From contig JAGRGQ010000007.1 in the NCBI GenBank assembly GCA_020445405.1, forward strand, positions 44,254 through 108,253: a stretch of DNA of 64,000 bases, given 5' to 3'. How positions within the stretch are numbered: position 1 is the stretch's first letter; each line of letters begins with the position of its first letter. Source of the stretch: Gammaproteobacteria bacterium. GTDB lineage: Bacteria > Pseudomonadota > Gammaproteobacteria > Chromatiales > Chromatiaceae. This document shows positions 29,166 to 41,008 of the stretch, one piece after another. The notes under the pieces were generated by a model, which was not told the origin of the DNA, ran no database searches, and saw nothing but the letters and a program-made list of their open reading frames with translations. Both the position numbers and the translations under genes were made by a program.

Positions 29166-30551
29166 TCAAATCACCCGGGAAAAACCCTTCTGCTGTTCGA
29201 CCGGTGGCAGATAGCGGTCGAATGCCATGCAGATGTTACGGATCAGCAGGCGTCCCCGGGGCAGAACCCGCACCTCACGCTCATCTCTGACCAGCAGTCC
29301 GTCAGCCTCCATCTCATCGAGCGTTGCCAGGTCGGCGGCAAAGTAGTCACTGAAATCGATTCCCCAGCTTTGCTCAACTTCGGCAAAGGGGAGCGTAAAG
29401 TTACAGATCAGGCGGGTAATCACATCGCGCCTGATCAAGTCGTCGGTGCTTAATGCTATGCCCCGGAATATGGGAAGCCGACCCTGGTCGATGCGCCGGT
29501 AGTACTCCTCCAAACCGCGCACATTCTGACTGTAGGAATTGGACACCATGCCGATCGAGGTCACACCCATGGCCACCAGGTCACAGTCGGAGTGCGTGGA
29601 GTATCCCTGAAAATTGCGGTACAGGGTGCCTTGGCGTTGGGCCACCGCCAGCTCATCCTCCGGCCGGGCAAAATGGTCCATTCCGACATATACGTAGCCC
29701 GCCTGTTCGAGGTGGTCGATCGTCGCCTTAAGAATCTCCAGTTTCGTCCCGGGGGGCGGAAGCTCTTCCGCGTTGATCCGCCGCTGGGGCTTGAACACCT
29801 GGGGCAGATGAGCATAGTTGAAAACCGAGAGCCGGTCAGGCCCCACTTCGATGATACGGTCAAGCGTGCGCAGGAAGCTGTCGGCGGTCTGGAAGGGCAG
29901 ACCGTAGATAAGATCGATACTGACCGAACGGAAACCGTGCTCCCTTGCCGCCTCCAGCACCACCATCGTCTCCGCTTCCGTCTGGATTCGGTTGACGGCC
30001 TGCTGCACCCTGGGATCCAGATCCTGCACCCCCATGCTGAGCCGGTTGAACCCGATTTCGCGTAACAGCGCTATGGTCCCGGCCGTCGCTTCACGCGGGT
30101 CGATCTCAATCGAGAACTCCCCGGTGTCGTCATCCGCCAACGTGAAATGTTTACGCGTGACATCCATCAGTTCGCGCATCTGGTCATGGCTGATGAATGT
30201 CGGTGTGCCACCGCCCCAGTGCAACTGCTCGACTCTCCTCCCGGCATCGAAAATCCCGCCCTGCATGGCGATTTCACGGTAGACTCGCTGCAGATAGTCA
30301 ACCGCCATCCGACGATCCTTGGTGGCGATTTTATTGCAGGCGCAATAGAAGCAGACGGTGTCGCAAAAAGGGATATGGAAATAGAGGGAAAGCGGCCGAC
30401 CGGTCAGATTGCTGCGATCGGCGGCTGCCTGGTATTCGCGCTCACCGAAACCGTCGTGAAACTGGGGAGCGGTGGGATACGAGGTATAACGCGGTCCGGC
30501 ATAATCGTACTTGTGTATCAGGTCCAGATCGAAAACCAGCGATTGATCCAT
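29166..30551 (-). CDS. hemN: Oxygen-independent coproporphyrinogen III dehydrogenase
   Basis: Radical-SAM enzyme of haem synthesis that works without oxygen. 461 residues, the usual HemN length. The cluster motif is CDTVCFYCAC (Cys63, 67, 70, 72), preceded by the LYFHIPF motif. GGGTPTF and the family's YSTHSDCDL region are also present, and the HemN C-terminal domain runs from about 360. The ATG directly follows the stop of the 110-residue upstream gene (TGAATG), so the two are co-translated. Presence of hemN fits growth at low oxygen. Confidence 0.95.
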   Translation of the reverse strand: MDQSLVFDLDLIHKYDYAGPRYTSYPTAPQFHDGFGEREYQAAADRSNLTGRPLSLYFHIPFCDTVCFYCACNKIATKDRRMAVDYLQRVYREIAMQGGIFDAGRRVEQLHWGGGTPTFISHDQMRELMDVTRKHFTLADDDTGEFSIEIDPREATAGTIALLREIGFNRLSMGVQDLDPRVQQAVNRIQTEAETMVVLEAAREHGFRSVSIDLIYGLPFQTADSFLRTLDRIIEVGPDRLSVFNYAHLPQVFKPQRRINAEELPPPGTKLEILKATIDHLEQAGYVYVGMDHFARPEDELAVAQRQGTLYRNFQGYSTHSDCDLVAMGVTSIGMVSNSYSQNVRGLEEYYRRIDQGRLPIFRGIALSTDDLIRRDVITRLICNFTLPFAEVEQSWGIDFSDYFAADLATLDEMEADGLLVRDEREVRVLPRGRLLIRNICMAFDRYLPPVEQQKGFSRVI

Positions 30552-30884
30552 TCACCCCTCCTCGCCCACATCGAGCCCCTTGCGGTGGGTTTCATTGATC
30601 TGCCGCAGCAGCATGACAAAAGGGATCTGCTCCGCATTCGCCTCGGCAACCTCCAGAAAAGGCAGATCCTCTCTGCCGAAGGAGTACTCGCCGTTGCACA
30701 TTGCGTCATAGACCTGGTTGACGCTTTTCTCCAGCAGGTCCAGAAACGCCGGAAACCTCCCCAGCTCACCGATCTCTTCCATATCGTACAGCAGGCAGTT
30801 GCGCAAATCCTGTACTTCAAACCTGGCCTGCTTAACCCAGTCCGCATACTCTTCCGCGGATCTCGCCCGCTGCAGTGCAATCAT
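30552..30884 (-). CDS. Uncharacterised 110-residue protein co-translated with hemN
   Basis: Soluble, mostly helical, acidic protein of 110 residues. I do not recognise the family. Visible features are two cysteines (CLLYDMEE near residue 30 and DAMCNGEYSF near 62), no membrane segment and no signal. Its stop codon touches the hemN ATG with no gap. Codon use is like that of its neighbours. A role linked to HemN (assembly, regulation, or haem or iron sensing) is only suggested by the coupling. Confidence 0.7.
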   Translation of the reverse strand: MIALQRARSAEEYADWVKQARFEVQDLRNCLLYDMEEIGELGRFPAFLDLLEKSVNQVYDAMCNGEYSFGREDLPFLEVAEANAEQIPFVMLLRQINETHRKGLDVGEEG

Positions 30885-30930
30885 TCGACAATCCTCGAAA
30901 TTTATCTGTCTGCGCCCCGGGTGCCGACAG

Positions 30931-31839
30931 TCATGAGAAAAAAGGACGATACTCGTTCAGCTCTTCGGCGGTCAGCAGAAACACGCCATCCCCGCCCCGC
31001 TGAAAATCGAGCCACATGAATGGAATATCGGGATAACGGGATACCAGAGCCTCGGCGCTGCTGCCCACCTCCACCACCATAACGCCACCGGGTTCAAGGT
31101 AGTCGACGCCCTGCGCGAGAATCCGCGATATCAGGTCGAGACCGTCCCTCCCCGCCTCCAGACCGAGTATCGGTTCGCGGTGATACTCCACCGGCAGATG
31201 CGAATACTCCTCCAGGCTGACATAGGGCGGATTGCTGACGATCAGATCGTATTGACGCCCCTTCAGGCCGTCGAAAAGGTCCGAGAGGATCGGCTCGACC
31301 CGATCCGTCAACTGGTGCCTTTCGATATTGATGCGCGCAACATCGAGCGCCCGCGGGGAGATATCCACCGCGTCGACGCTGGCATCGGCAAAATAGTGGG
31401 CGCAACCGATGGCGATACAGCCGCTGCCGGTACAAAGATCCAGCACTCTGCCCACCGAATCGCTGGAGACCCAGGGCGAAAAGCCGTTCTCTATCAATTC
31501 CGCGATGGGGGATCTGGGGACCAGAACGCGTTCGTCCACATAGAATTTGAGACCGGCGAATACCGCTTCGTTGGTCAGATATGCCGCCGGCACCCGCTCG
31601 TCGATCCGTTGACTCAAAATGGCAAGAATCCGCTCCCGTTCCGAGGCGGTCACACGACAGTCGAAATAGGCACCGGTCAGATCGGAAGGCAGGGAGAGCG
31701 CGCTCAACACCAGAACCGCCGCCTCATCCAGGGCGTTATCGGTCCCATGGCCGAAGAACAGGCCCTCCTCGTTGAACCGGCTCGCACCCCAGCGCACGAA
31801 ATCGCGTATTGTCAGCAGAGATTCGATATCCTGTTGCAT
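30931..31839 (-). CDS. prmB: Ribosomal protein L3 N5-glutamine methyltransferase
   Basis: Methylates a glutamine of ribosomal protein L3. 302 residues. The SAM-binding motif is LDLCTGSGC (133-141) and the Gln-methyltransferase motif is NPPY (203-206). The N-terminal helical domain (IRDFVRWGASRFNEEGLFFGHGTDNALDE) distinguishes PrmB from PrmC. The ATG at 31839 gives the family start; an upstream ATG in frame at 31905 would add 22 unmatched residues. Confidence 0.93.
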   Translation of the reverse strand: MQQDIESLLTIRDFVRWGASRFNEEGLFFGHGTDNALDEAAVLVLSALSLPSDLTGAYFDCRVTASERERILAILSQRIDERVPAAYLTNEAVFAGLKFYVDERVLVPRSPIAELIENGFSPWVSSDSVGRVLDLCTGSGCIAIGCAHYFADASVDAVDISPRALDVARINIERHQLTDRVEPILSDLFDGLKGRQYDLIVSNPPYVSLEEYSHLPVEYHREPILGLEAGRDGLDLISRILAQGVDYLEPGGVMVVEVGSSAEALVSRYPDIPFMWLDFQRGGDGVFLLTAEELNEYRPFFS

Positions 31840-32002
31840 AACCGGGCACCCAAAAAAAATATAATAACGCATTTTTACCCGGCAGGGCGAAGCGCCGGCG
31901 ACCATCCGGCGTTGAGCACTGTTGACCTGAACCGCTGTTTGTTGTGAACATCGGAAAATTGCGGCGGCCTGACAGCCGGATCAGCGTTATGCAAACCACC
32001 CA

Positions 32003-33943
32003 ATGAACCTCGTTAAAAGCCTCAAGTTCCAGATTACGGCCGCCCTGATGCTGATCGTGCTGTTATTCGGCGGCGTTTTTGCTGTCACCATGCCTGCGCT
32101 GGAGGAGCAGCGCACGTTGAATATGCTGCAGGATATCACTGCACGTCTTCAGCATACCGCCAAGGTTCTGGTGGAACTGGCCGCCACCTACGCGGCAAAC
32201 ACGCCCCAGGACGATGCGACCTATCGGCGTGACGTCAAGTTGTACTATGCAGAGATCCGCAAACAGATAGATCTGTTCGATGAAATAACCATGGCTTTCA
32301 TGTCAGGGAATTTCTCTCCCGCTCTGACCGACCGAAGCAGCACGATGGCGCCTGACCTGAGCCCCGCGGTACATATGGCAGTCAGTGCCGTGGAGGAGAC
32401 ATGGAGCGACTTTCGTGAAGGTCTTGAACAGGCTCTGGGAATGGAATCCAAGGGTCCGAGGCTGGGTGCGGCGGCCAGTTATATCACGGGCGAACAGCAG
32501 CCGCTGGTTGAATCCATCGATGTACTGCGCGCTCAGATTCAACGCCTCGCCGCAAACCGCCTCGACCAGATCAATCGGGTCTACTGGTCGGTGCTGCTGA
32601 TCGTAATCGCGGTCACTGTTGGAATACTGGCCTGGTTCATACTCGCCATACTGCATCCGCTCGGCCGCGCAGTCGCCGGATTCCAGCTTGTCGCACAGGG
32701 AGATTTCGGCGCTCAGGTGCCGCTGGCCGCCACCAACGAGTTGTCTTCGCTGACCTCCTCTTTCAACCAGCTGTCGAGCCGTCTGCACGCGATCTTTCGG
32801 CTGATTGACCGGATTCAGCAGGGTTCGGGTCTCGATGAGACGCTCTGTTTCGTTGCCGAGCAGTTCCCCTCCCTGCTGCCGCTGGACTGGGTGGGAGCGC
32901 TTTTCGTTGCCGGAGACGGCAATACCATCACGCTGGAGAAGAGCTATCGTGACGGACAGCCCGAAGTTACCCCGCGGCGGCGCTTCAAATTGGAGAAAAC
33001 CCTGTTGCTGAAAACGCTGGAGAGCGACGTGCCGTTGCACATTCCGGATATGAAGAGCACCGCGCAGTGCCATCCTGAGTATCAGTTCCTCAACCATCTG
33101 GTGGAAAACGGACTTCGCGATGCCATATTTCTGCCCATCGGCGACCAGAGCCCGATTCCCGGGGTACTCGCCTTCGCCACCTGCAGGCCCGACTCTTATA
33201 CACCCGAGCATCTGGAACTTCTGACCAACATAGCAAAACTGATAACCCACAGTTTCGGACGCACAGTCAAATTTGCCGAACACACCAGGCTTGCGGCCAT
33301 TGGTGTGTTCGCCTCGGGTATCGCGCATGAAATCCGCAGCCCTTTATCCACCATCGGGATGGCGCTGGACTACCTGCAGAAATCGGATCTGCCGCTTCCG
33401 GCGGGGAAACGCGCTTCCCTGGCGCTCCAGGAAACCAGACGGCTTGCCCGACTGCTGGAAGAGATTCTGCTGTATGCCAAGCCATTGAAACTGGATCTGC
33501 AACCGCTCGATTTTGGGACTGTTCTTGACCGTTTTCTGCAGTCCCAAATCGCAGTTGCGCAACAGCACAACCAACGCCATGAACTTGTGACGGAAACCGA
33601 GAACGGCGTTATCCTGGGCGATAGCGACCGGCTGCAACAGGTTTTTCTGAATCTGGCGAACAACGCTTCAGAGGCATCTCCGGACGGAAGTACCATAGGC
33701 TGGAGACTGACTAAGAACGAACCGGATCAAACCCTCAGGCTGACAGTCAGCAATCCGGGAGATCCGGTTTCCGGGAAGATTCTGGATCGTCTCTACGACC
33801 CGTTTTTCACCACTAAATCCAATGGGACCGGATTGGGCCTGGGTATAGTTAAAAGAATTGTCGATGCCCATGGGGGTGAGATTCGCATAACACCGATTCC
33901 CGGTCAGGGCACGGAGGTGGCGCTGCAGATCCCGCTGGCCTGA
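32003..33943 (+). CDS. Sensor histidine kinase with HAMP and GAF domains (orphan)
   Basis: Membrane sensor kinase of 646 residues. Transmembrane helix at about 10-30, a periplasmic helical domain to about 190 (PilJ-like), a second helix at about 194-217, HAMP, a GAF-like region (about 280-430), the HisKA box GIAHEIRSPLST with His near 442, the N box DRLQQVFLNLANNASEA, and G boxes DPFFTTKSNGTGLGLGIV. The PilJ-type periplasmic domain is related to those of nitrate sensors. No response regulator gene adjoins it, so its partner is elsewhere. It is convergent with iscR. Confidence 0.88.
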   Translation: MNLVKSLKFQITAALMLIVLLFGGVFAVTMPALEEQRTLNMLQDITARLQHTAKVLVELAATYAANTPQDDATYRRDVKLYYAEIRKQIDLFDEITMAFMSGNFSPALTDRSSTMAPDLSPAVHMAVSAVEETWSDFREGLEQALGMESKGPRLGAAASYITGEQQPLVESIDVLRAQIQRLAANRLDQINRVYWSVLLIVIAVTVGILAWFILAILHPLGRAVAGFQLVAQGDFGAQVPLAATNELSSLTSSFNQLSSRLHAIFRLIDRIQQGSGLDETLCFVAEQFPSLLPLDWVGALFVAGDGNTITLEKSYRDGQPEVTPRRRFKLEKTLLLKTLESDVPLHIPDMKSTAQCHPEYQFLNHLVENGLRDAIFLPIGDQSPIPGVLAFATCRPDSYTPEHLELLTNIAKLITHSFGRTVKFAEHTRLAAIGVFASGIAHEIRSPLSTIGMALDYLQKSDLPLPAGKRASLALQETRRLARLLEEILLYAKPLKLDLQPLDFGTVLDRFLQSQIAVAQQHNQRHELVTETENGVILGDSDRLQQVFLNLANNASEASPDGSTIGWRLTKNEPDQTLRLTVSNPGDPVSGKILDRLYDPFFTTKSNGTGLGLGIVKRIVDAHGGEIRITPIPGQGTEVALQIPLA

Positions 33944-33996
33944 CTCATCCCCACTCTCTTCACGTCCTCAATCAAAACGGAGCAAAACGCAAGAGA

Positions 33997-34011
33997 CCGC
34001 CGTGAAGGCGG
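33997..34011 (-). terminator. Putative terminator of iscR
   Basis: CCGCC (33997-34001) and GGCGG (34007-34011) form a stem with a 5-nt loop. On the minus strand it is followed by TCTCTTGCGTTTT, a moderately T-rich tail. It lies between the convergent kinase gene and iscR. Confidence 0.5.
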
Positions 34012-34046
34012 CCTCCGTCCGGTATTCGGCTGCCTGACTGAACCGA

Positions 34047-34526
34047 TCAGGCCGCCCGGGTCGTTCCCCGTTCGGTATTCAGGTCTGCGCGCTCTTTTTC
34101 CCGGATGCATCCCTCTTCCTTCAGGCCTCCCCGCTCAACCAGTTCCGCCAGATTGATGCTGCTGAGAAAGTTGAAGATCTCGCTGCTGAGTTCGTCCCAC
34201 AGATTGTGGGTGAGGCAACGTTTGCCATCCTTGCAGTCCCTTTTGCCGCCGCAGCGGGTAAACTCCACCCACTCGTCAACCGCACAGATGATATCCGCGA
34301 TGGATATATCCTCGGCCGGACGTCCCAGATAGTAACCGCCGCCCGGGCCGCGGACACCCCGAACCAGCTGTTTGCCGCGCAGGCACGCGAACAGCTGTTC
34401 CAGATAAGAGAGGGAGATTCCCTGGGTTTCGGATATCTCTGCCAGCGTAACCGGACCGTCTCCCCCCTGAAGGGTCAGATCCAGCATTGCGGTTACCGCG
34501 TAACGTCCTTTGGTTGAAAGTCTCAT
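34047..34526 (-). CDS. iscR: Rrf2-family Fe-S regulator IscR
   Basis: [2Fe-2S]-sensing transcription regulator, 159 residues. The helix-turn-helix start [17 protein letters not shown] is canonical. The cluster ligands fall at Cys92, Cys98, Cys104 and His107, the same numbers as in E. coli IscR. The ATG at 34526 is chosen; a 14-residue upstream extension lacks family support. The gene is not followed by iscS-iscU; its downstream neighbour is convergent. It therefore acts in trans on isc genes elsewhere, or serves as a second Fe-S sensor. A TTGACA at about 34619-34614 on the minus strand may be its -35 element. Confidence 0.93.
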   Translation of the reverse strand: MRLSTKGRYAVTAMLDLTLQGGDGPVTLAEISETQGISLSYLEQLFACLRGKQLVRGVRGPGGGYYLGRPAEDISIADIICAVDEWVEFTRCGGKRDCKDGKRCLTHNLWDELSSEIFNFLSSINLAELVERGGLKEEGCIREKERADLNTERGTTRAA

Positions 34527-34663
34527 GATCAATGGTCCTGGGTTAATACATCTGCGGTGGGCAAACAATACCCACCTTTACACTTGGTTATAACGCTAGC
34601 ATTAACCTTATAAATTTGTCAAATATAAATAGTACGGAAATTAATGGCCGCAGACGCCGCACG

Positions 34664-35164
34664 CTAGCAGGAATCGACAGTATTGAATTTCGTCTGCAGG
34701 GCGCATGCCTGCAAGGAGTTTTGGTCAAAACGGTGACCCCGTTCCGCACAGTAGTTCAGCCACTTCGAGAGAAACAGATTAATGCGCCATTTCTGGATAA
34801 GGGTTGGAGGCTCCCCCCCGACGTTCAACGGCAGCGCCTTCTGCCTGAGATTCATCACCTCCACCTGTTGCGAGTCATGATAGACCCGCAGCAACGCATC
34901 CGGATCTGCATGCCGTTCCTTTTGATAGGGGAAGAAATAGGTGAGATGAACCAGGGTCGTGTAGCGGGTCTGCTCCTGGATCTCCAGATGCAGATCCATA
35001 CAACCTTCAACCCGGGAGATGTGGTATCCGTCCAATATCCGCAGCCGCGGTGCAATGTAGATCAACTGGCGGTAGTTTTCATCGCACAGATCCATTAACC
35101 AACCCACCGTCGGTTTGCCTTTGAGCAGAGAGTGTAGCGCCCACGGATACGCCGGAAATCTCAT
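34664..35164 (-). CDS. DUF1249 (YqiB-like) protein
   Basis: A 166-residue soluble protein of the DUF1249 family, which is widespread in gammaproteobacteria and of unknown function. In E. coli the homologue yqiB lies between nudF and cpdA; that context is absent here. Family features are YRQLIYIAPRLR near residue 35, the beta-rich centre (DLHLEIQEQTRYTTLVHLTY) and FPYQKERHADPDALLRVYHD. A C-terminal extension of about 25 residues goes beyond the usual 140. It lies 138 bp upstream of iscR on the same strand. Confidence 0.85.
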   Translation of the reverse strand: MRFPAYPWALHSLLKGKPTVGWLMDLCDENYRQLIYIAPRLRILDGYHISRVEGCMDLHLEIQEQTRYTTLVHLTYFFPYQKERHADPDALLRVYHDSQQVEVMNLRQKALPLNVGGEPPTLIQKWRINLFLSKWLNYCAERGHRFDQNSLQACALQTKFNTVDSC

Positions 35165-35687
35165 ATTTCCACTACCGCTCCGGTGGATGGCCGCAACTGA
35201 AAATCAAAGCTTCCGGTCACATTCCCGTCCACCGGGGCAGGCAACAGCCGGACACTTGCTCCCGGCGATGCGGCGGCGTCAACGTGGATGCTGGATATAA
35301 CGATCAGGCTCTGGTAGTCGTGCAAAACCCCTCCGGCTTTCTGTTATCCCTGATTGGAGTGTGTGACCATTTTACGCAACCTGCCACCTTCTCCCAATCT
35401 CTGTTTTCAAAACCCTGAAACAAAAAATCCCCTGCCATTATAGCCGACTGTGAACAGTTGCCGGCAGTGGTGTAACCAGGTGAATACAACAGGTGTTTCC
35501 ATTTCCGTGGGTGTCAGGATTGAAGTCGACAGACAGCGGGTAAAGTTTAGCGTCTGCCCTGCGTGATGAATTCCCGGAAAGCGTGCGTCACCTCCCGCCC
35601 GGTGATTGATATCGGTTGTTTGGAACCTGTCTCATAATCCCCCGGAACATCGGGTTTCATCCGCTGGGAAAATGGAATTCCGGAAAC
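35165..35687. other. Non-coding gap between trxA and the DUF1249 gene
   Basis: About 520 bp with no convincing gene. Two short matches to other intergenic places lie in it: CCAATCTCTGxTTTTCAA near 35394-35410 (also at 29019-29036), and AACCTGTCTCATxATCCCC at 35624-35642 (also at 50986-51004). Confidence 0.45.
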
Positions 35688-35710
35688 AAAAAAAGCCGGC
35701 TTCGCCGGCT
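35688..35710 (-). terminator. Rho-independent terminator of trxA
   Basis: AGCCGGC (35694-35700) and GCCGGCT (35704-35710) form a 7-bp stem with a TTC loop. On the minus strand it is followed by seven T residues. It lies 32 bp after the trxA stop. Confidence 0.92.
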
Positions 35711-35742
35711 GTTGATAGCGTGCGCAAGCAATACCGGCAGTT

Positions 35743-36111
35743 TCAGGCGGTACTGTTCTCCTCCTGGATCTGCCTGTGCACTTCAGCCATATCCAGTTCA
35801 CCGGCTTTTTGCACCAGATCACGGAAGCTGCCTTCCGGCATCGCACCGGGCTGGTTGAAAATAATCACCTTCTCGCGAAATATCATCAGCGTTGGAATCG
35901 ACCTTATCTGGAAATGCTGGGCTATCTCCCGTTCCTCTTCGGTATTCACTTTTGCGAAAACGATGTTCGGATGATCTTCCGAGACCTTCTCGTAAGTTGG
36001 TCCGAAGGAGCGGCAGGGTCCGCACCAGGGCGCCCAGAAATCGACAATCACAAAATCGCTGTTGGTTACCGTCTCCTGGAAGTTGTCTTTATTGAGTTCG
36101 ACTATCGCCAT
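35743..36111 (-). CDS. trxA: Thioredoxin
   Basis: Protein disulfide reductase. 122 residues, with the WCGPC active site at Cys30/Cys33 and the cis-Pro in SIPTLMIF. It is about 14 residues longer than E. coli thioredoxin because of a charged C-terminal tail. The ATG at 36111 (MAIVEL) fits the family; an in-frame ATG five codons upstream is less likely. Single gene with its own terminator. Confidence 0.93.
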   Translation of the reverse strand: MAIVELNKDNFQETVTNSDFVIVDFWAPWCGPCRSFGPTYEKVSEDHPNIVFAKVNTEEEREIAQHFQIRSIPTLMIFREKVIIFNQPGAMPEGSFRDLVQKAGELDMAEVHRQIQEENSTA

Positions 36112-36228
36112 ATGCGCCCCCTTCAAATTTCAATTGCATTAATCGTCAATATATAAAAATTTGCTTATGAAATTATATTTTACATCATAATGCTGAAGTC
36201 AAACTACCGCAAGACGCACCTGGTGCGA

Positions 36229-36254
36229 TAAAAAAACCGGGTGGGAACCCGGTT
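36229..36254 (-). terminator. Rho-independent terminator between adk and trxA
   Basis: AACCGGGT (36235-36242) and ACCCGGTT (36247-36254) form an 8-bp stem with a 4-nt loop. On the minus strand it is followed by a run of T. It ends adk transcription about 155 bp after the stop. A short GC palindrome (CGCACC-T-GGTGCG, about 36214-36226) lies next to it. Confidence 0.88.
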
Positions 36255-36408
36255 CTCTTTGTGCCGCCACCTACGCCGTTGTGTCCCGGAACAGATACCT
36301 TTCCCCGTCACCGGACCATCCCGGCAGAGCATCTGCCGGAATCTCCGATATTCCAAGAATCGAGGCGGAATTCAGCCGGGAGAGACCGTCCGGGAACACA
36401 GCGATCAC

Positions 36409-37125
<717 letters not shown>

Positions 37126-37239
37126 CTACCACTGCACTCTCCCAATACAGGAATACAGCAGACTTATGGGCAGCGGTTTGATGCCGCTCCGTTGCCGCCG
37201 CCCGGGAGGTACAATGCCTGATCCGGGCGGCCTGAAAGA

Positions 37240-39150
37240 CTACCTGGCGGAGAGGTTCATAATCAATTTGTTCAGCCGGTGGACGAATGCCGAGGGATCA
37301 CCCAACTGGCCTCCCTCGGATAGCGTCGCCTGATCGAAAAGGATCATCGCCAGATCGGCAAAAACGTCTTCGTCCGCCTCCTGGTCCATCTTCTCCACCA
37401 GCGGATGGGTCGGGTTGACCTCCAGAATGGGCTTGGTTTCCGGCGCGTCCTGCCCCAGCTGTTTGAGAACACGCTGCAGATTGGCGCTCATGTCGTAATC
37501 GCCCACCACCAGACAGGCGGGTGATTCAGTCAGACGCTTGCTGATGCGCACCTCCTTGACCCTCTCTCCCAGTACCGTACCGATACGCTCAACCAGACCC
37601 TTGTGCTCCTCGGCAATCTTCTCCAGCTCCTCCTTGCTCTCCTTCTCCTCCAACTCACCGAGATCGAGCTGTCCCTTGGCAACCGACTGCAGGTGCTTCC
37701 CCTTGTACTCGGTCAGGTGCGCGACCATCCACTCATCCACCCTGTCCGTCAGCAGCAGGACCTCCACCTCTTTTTTCCGGAACACCTCCAGATGCGGGCT
37801 GTGCAGCGCGGCGGCATAGTTGTCTGCCGTGATGTAGTAGATCTTCTCCTGCTTCTCCTGCATCCTTTCGATATATTCGTCCAGCGACACCAGATCCTCC
37901 CTGCTATCCGCCCTGGTGCTCGCAAATCGCATCAGTTCGGCGATCTTCTCTTTGTTGCCGAAATCTTCCGCGGTACCCTCTTTCAGCACATTACCGAACT
38001 CGTTCCAGAACTTCTTGTACTTGTCCGGTTCGTTCTTGGCCATCTTCTCGAGCAGGGTCAACACCCGCTTCACATTGGCAGTACGAATACTGTCGATCTT
38101 TTTGTCGTGCTGCAGCAACTCTCTGGAGACATTCAGCGGCAGATCGTCGGAGTCGACCACACCCTTGATAAACCTCAGATAACGCGGCATCAGCTTATCC
38201 GCCTCATCCATAATGAATACGCGGCGAACATAGAGTTTCACGCCGTGCTTCTGTTCCCTGTCCCACAGGTCGAACGGCGCCCTTGCCGGAATATAGAGCA
38301 GTGAGCTGTATTCACTCTTGCCTTCAACCCGGGTATGCACATGGGCGAGCGGATCTTCGAAGTCATGCCCGATATGCTTATAGAATTCGTTGTACTCCTC
38401 ATCGCTGATATCGGCTTTGTTGCGCATCCAGAGTGCGGTACCCTTGTTCACCTGCTCCCACTGCGGCGCGCTCTTCTCCTCGTCCTCGTCACCGCCAAAC
38501 TGCTCTTCCAGCATCTCCACCGGCGTGGCGACATGGTCGGAGAATTTGCTGATGATGCTGCGCAGCCGGTAGCCCTGGGCGAACTCCGACTCATCATCCC
38601 GCAGGTGAAGTGTGATATCGGTGCCCCTTCCTGGCTTGTCCACGGTCTCGATGGTATAGGCACCCTCTCCGGTGGATTCCCAGCGAACCCCGTGCTCACT
38701 GCCCGTCCCCGCGCGCCGGGTCACCAGCGTCACCTTGTCTGCGACGATAAACGCCGAATAGAAGCCGACGCCGAACTGCCCGATGAGCTGGCTGTCCTGG
38801 GCATTGTCGCCGCTCATCGACTCAAGAAATTTGCGCGTGCCGGAGTTGGCGATGGTCCCGATGTTCTCGGCCACCTCCTGCCGGCTCATGCCGATGCCGT
38901 TGTCTGAGATGGTGACGGTGCGCCGCTCCTGGTCCACAGAGATTCTGATCCTCAGATTGGGATCGTCTTCATACAGCGCATCGTCGGTGAGCGCCTCGAA
39001 GCGAAGTTTCTCGGCAGCATCCGAGGCGTTGGAGATCAATTCACGCAGAAAAATCTCTTTGTTACTGTAGAGAGAACGTATCACCAGATTCAGCACCTGA
39101 CTGACCTCTGCCTGGAATTCCATCGTCTCTTTGTGCGCTTCAACTGTCAT
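37240..39150 (-). CDS. htpG: Chaperone HtpG (bacterial Hsp90)
   Basis: ATP-dependent dimeric chaperone of 636 residues. The GHKL ATPase motifs are ELISNASDAAEKLR, SDNGIGMS and GQFGVGFYSAF. The middle domain (about 235-500) and C-terminal dimerisation domain are complete. The start at 39150 (MTVEAHKETMEFQAEV) is preceded by GGAGTTGATA; a 26-residue upstream extension is rejected. Divergent from pgm. Confidence 0.96.
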   Translation of the reverse strand: MTVEAHKETMEFQAEVSQVLNLVIRSLYSNKEIFLRELISNASDAAEKLRFEALTDDALYEDDPNLRIRISVDQERRTVTISDNGIGMSRQEVAENIGTIANSGTRKFLESMSGDNAQDSQLIGQFGVGFYSAFIVADKVTLVTRRAGTGSEHGVRWESTGEGAYTIETVDKPGRGTDITLHLRDDESEFAQGYRLRSIISKFSDHVATPVEMLEEQFGGDEDEEKSAPQWEQVNKGTALWMRNKADISDEEYNEFYKHIGHDFEDPLAHVHTRVEGKSEYSSLLYIPARAPFDLWDREQKHGVKLYVRRVFIMDEADKLMPRYLRFIKGVVDSDDLPLNVSRELLQHDKKIDSIRTANVKRVLTLLEKMAKNEPDKYKKFWNEFGNVLKEGTAEDFGNKEKIAELMRFASTRADSREDLVSLDEYIERMQEKQEKIYYITADNYAAALHSPHLEVFRKKEVEVLLLTDRVDEWMVAHLTEYKGKHLQSVAKGQLDLGELEEKESKEELEKIAEEHKGLVERIGTVLGERVKEVRISKRLTESPACLVVGDYDMSANLQRVLKQLGQDAPETKPILEVNPTHPLVEKMDQEADEDVFADLAMILFDQATLSEGGQLGDPSAFVHRLNKLIMNLSAR

Positions 39151-39340
39151 AACCGGTATCAACTCCCGTCTGGTTGGTGAATTTTCTGGTTTTCTGCCAC
39201 CCCTGTTCAGGGGAGCAGGTAACGGCAACAGCAGATAATGGGGCCGGGATGCCCTTTTTCAAGCACGGGATTGTACCCCGGAAGTTGCAGAATCCACGCT
39301 ATTAATACTCGATTTCGCCCCCCGGCCTGTGATTGAATAG

Positions 39341-41008
<1,668 letters not shown>

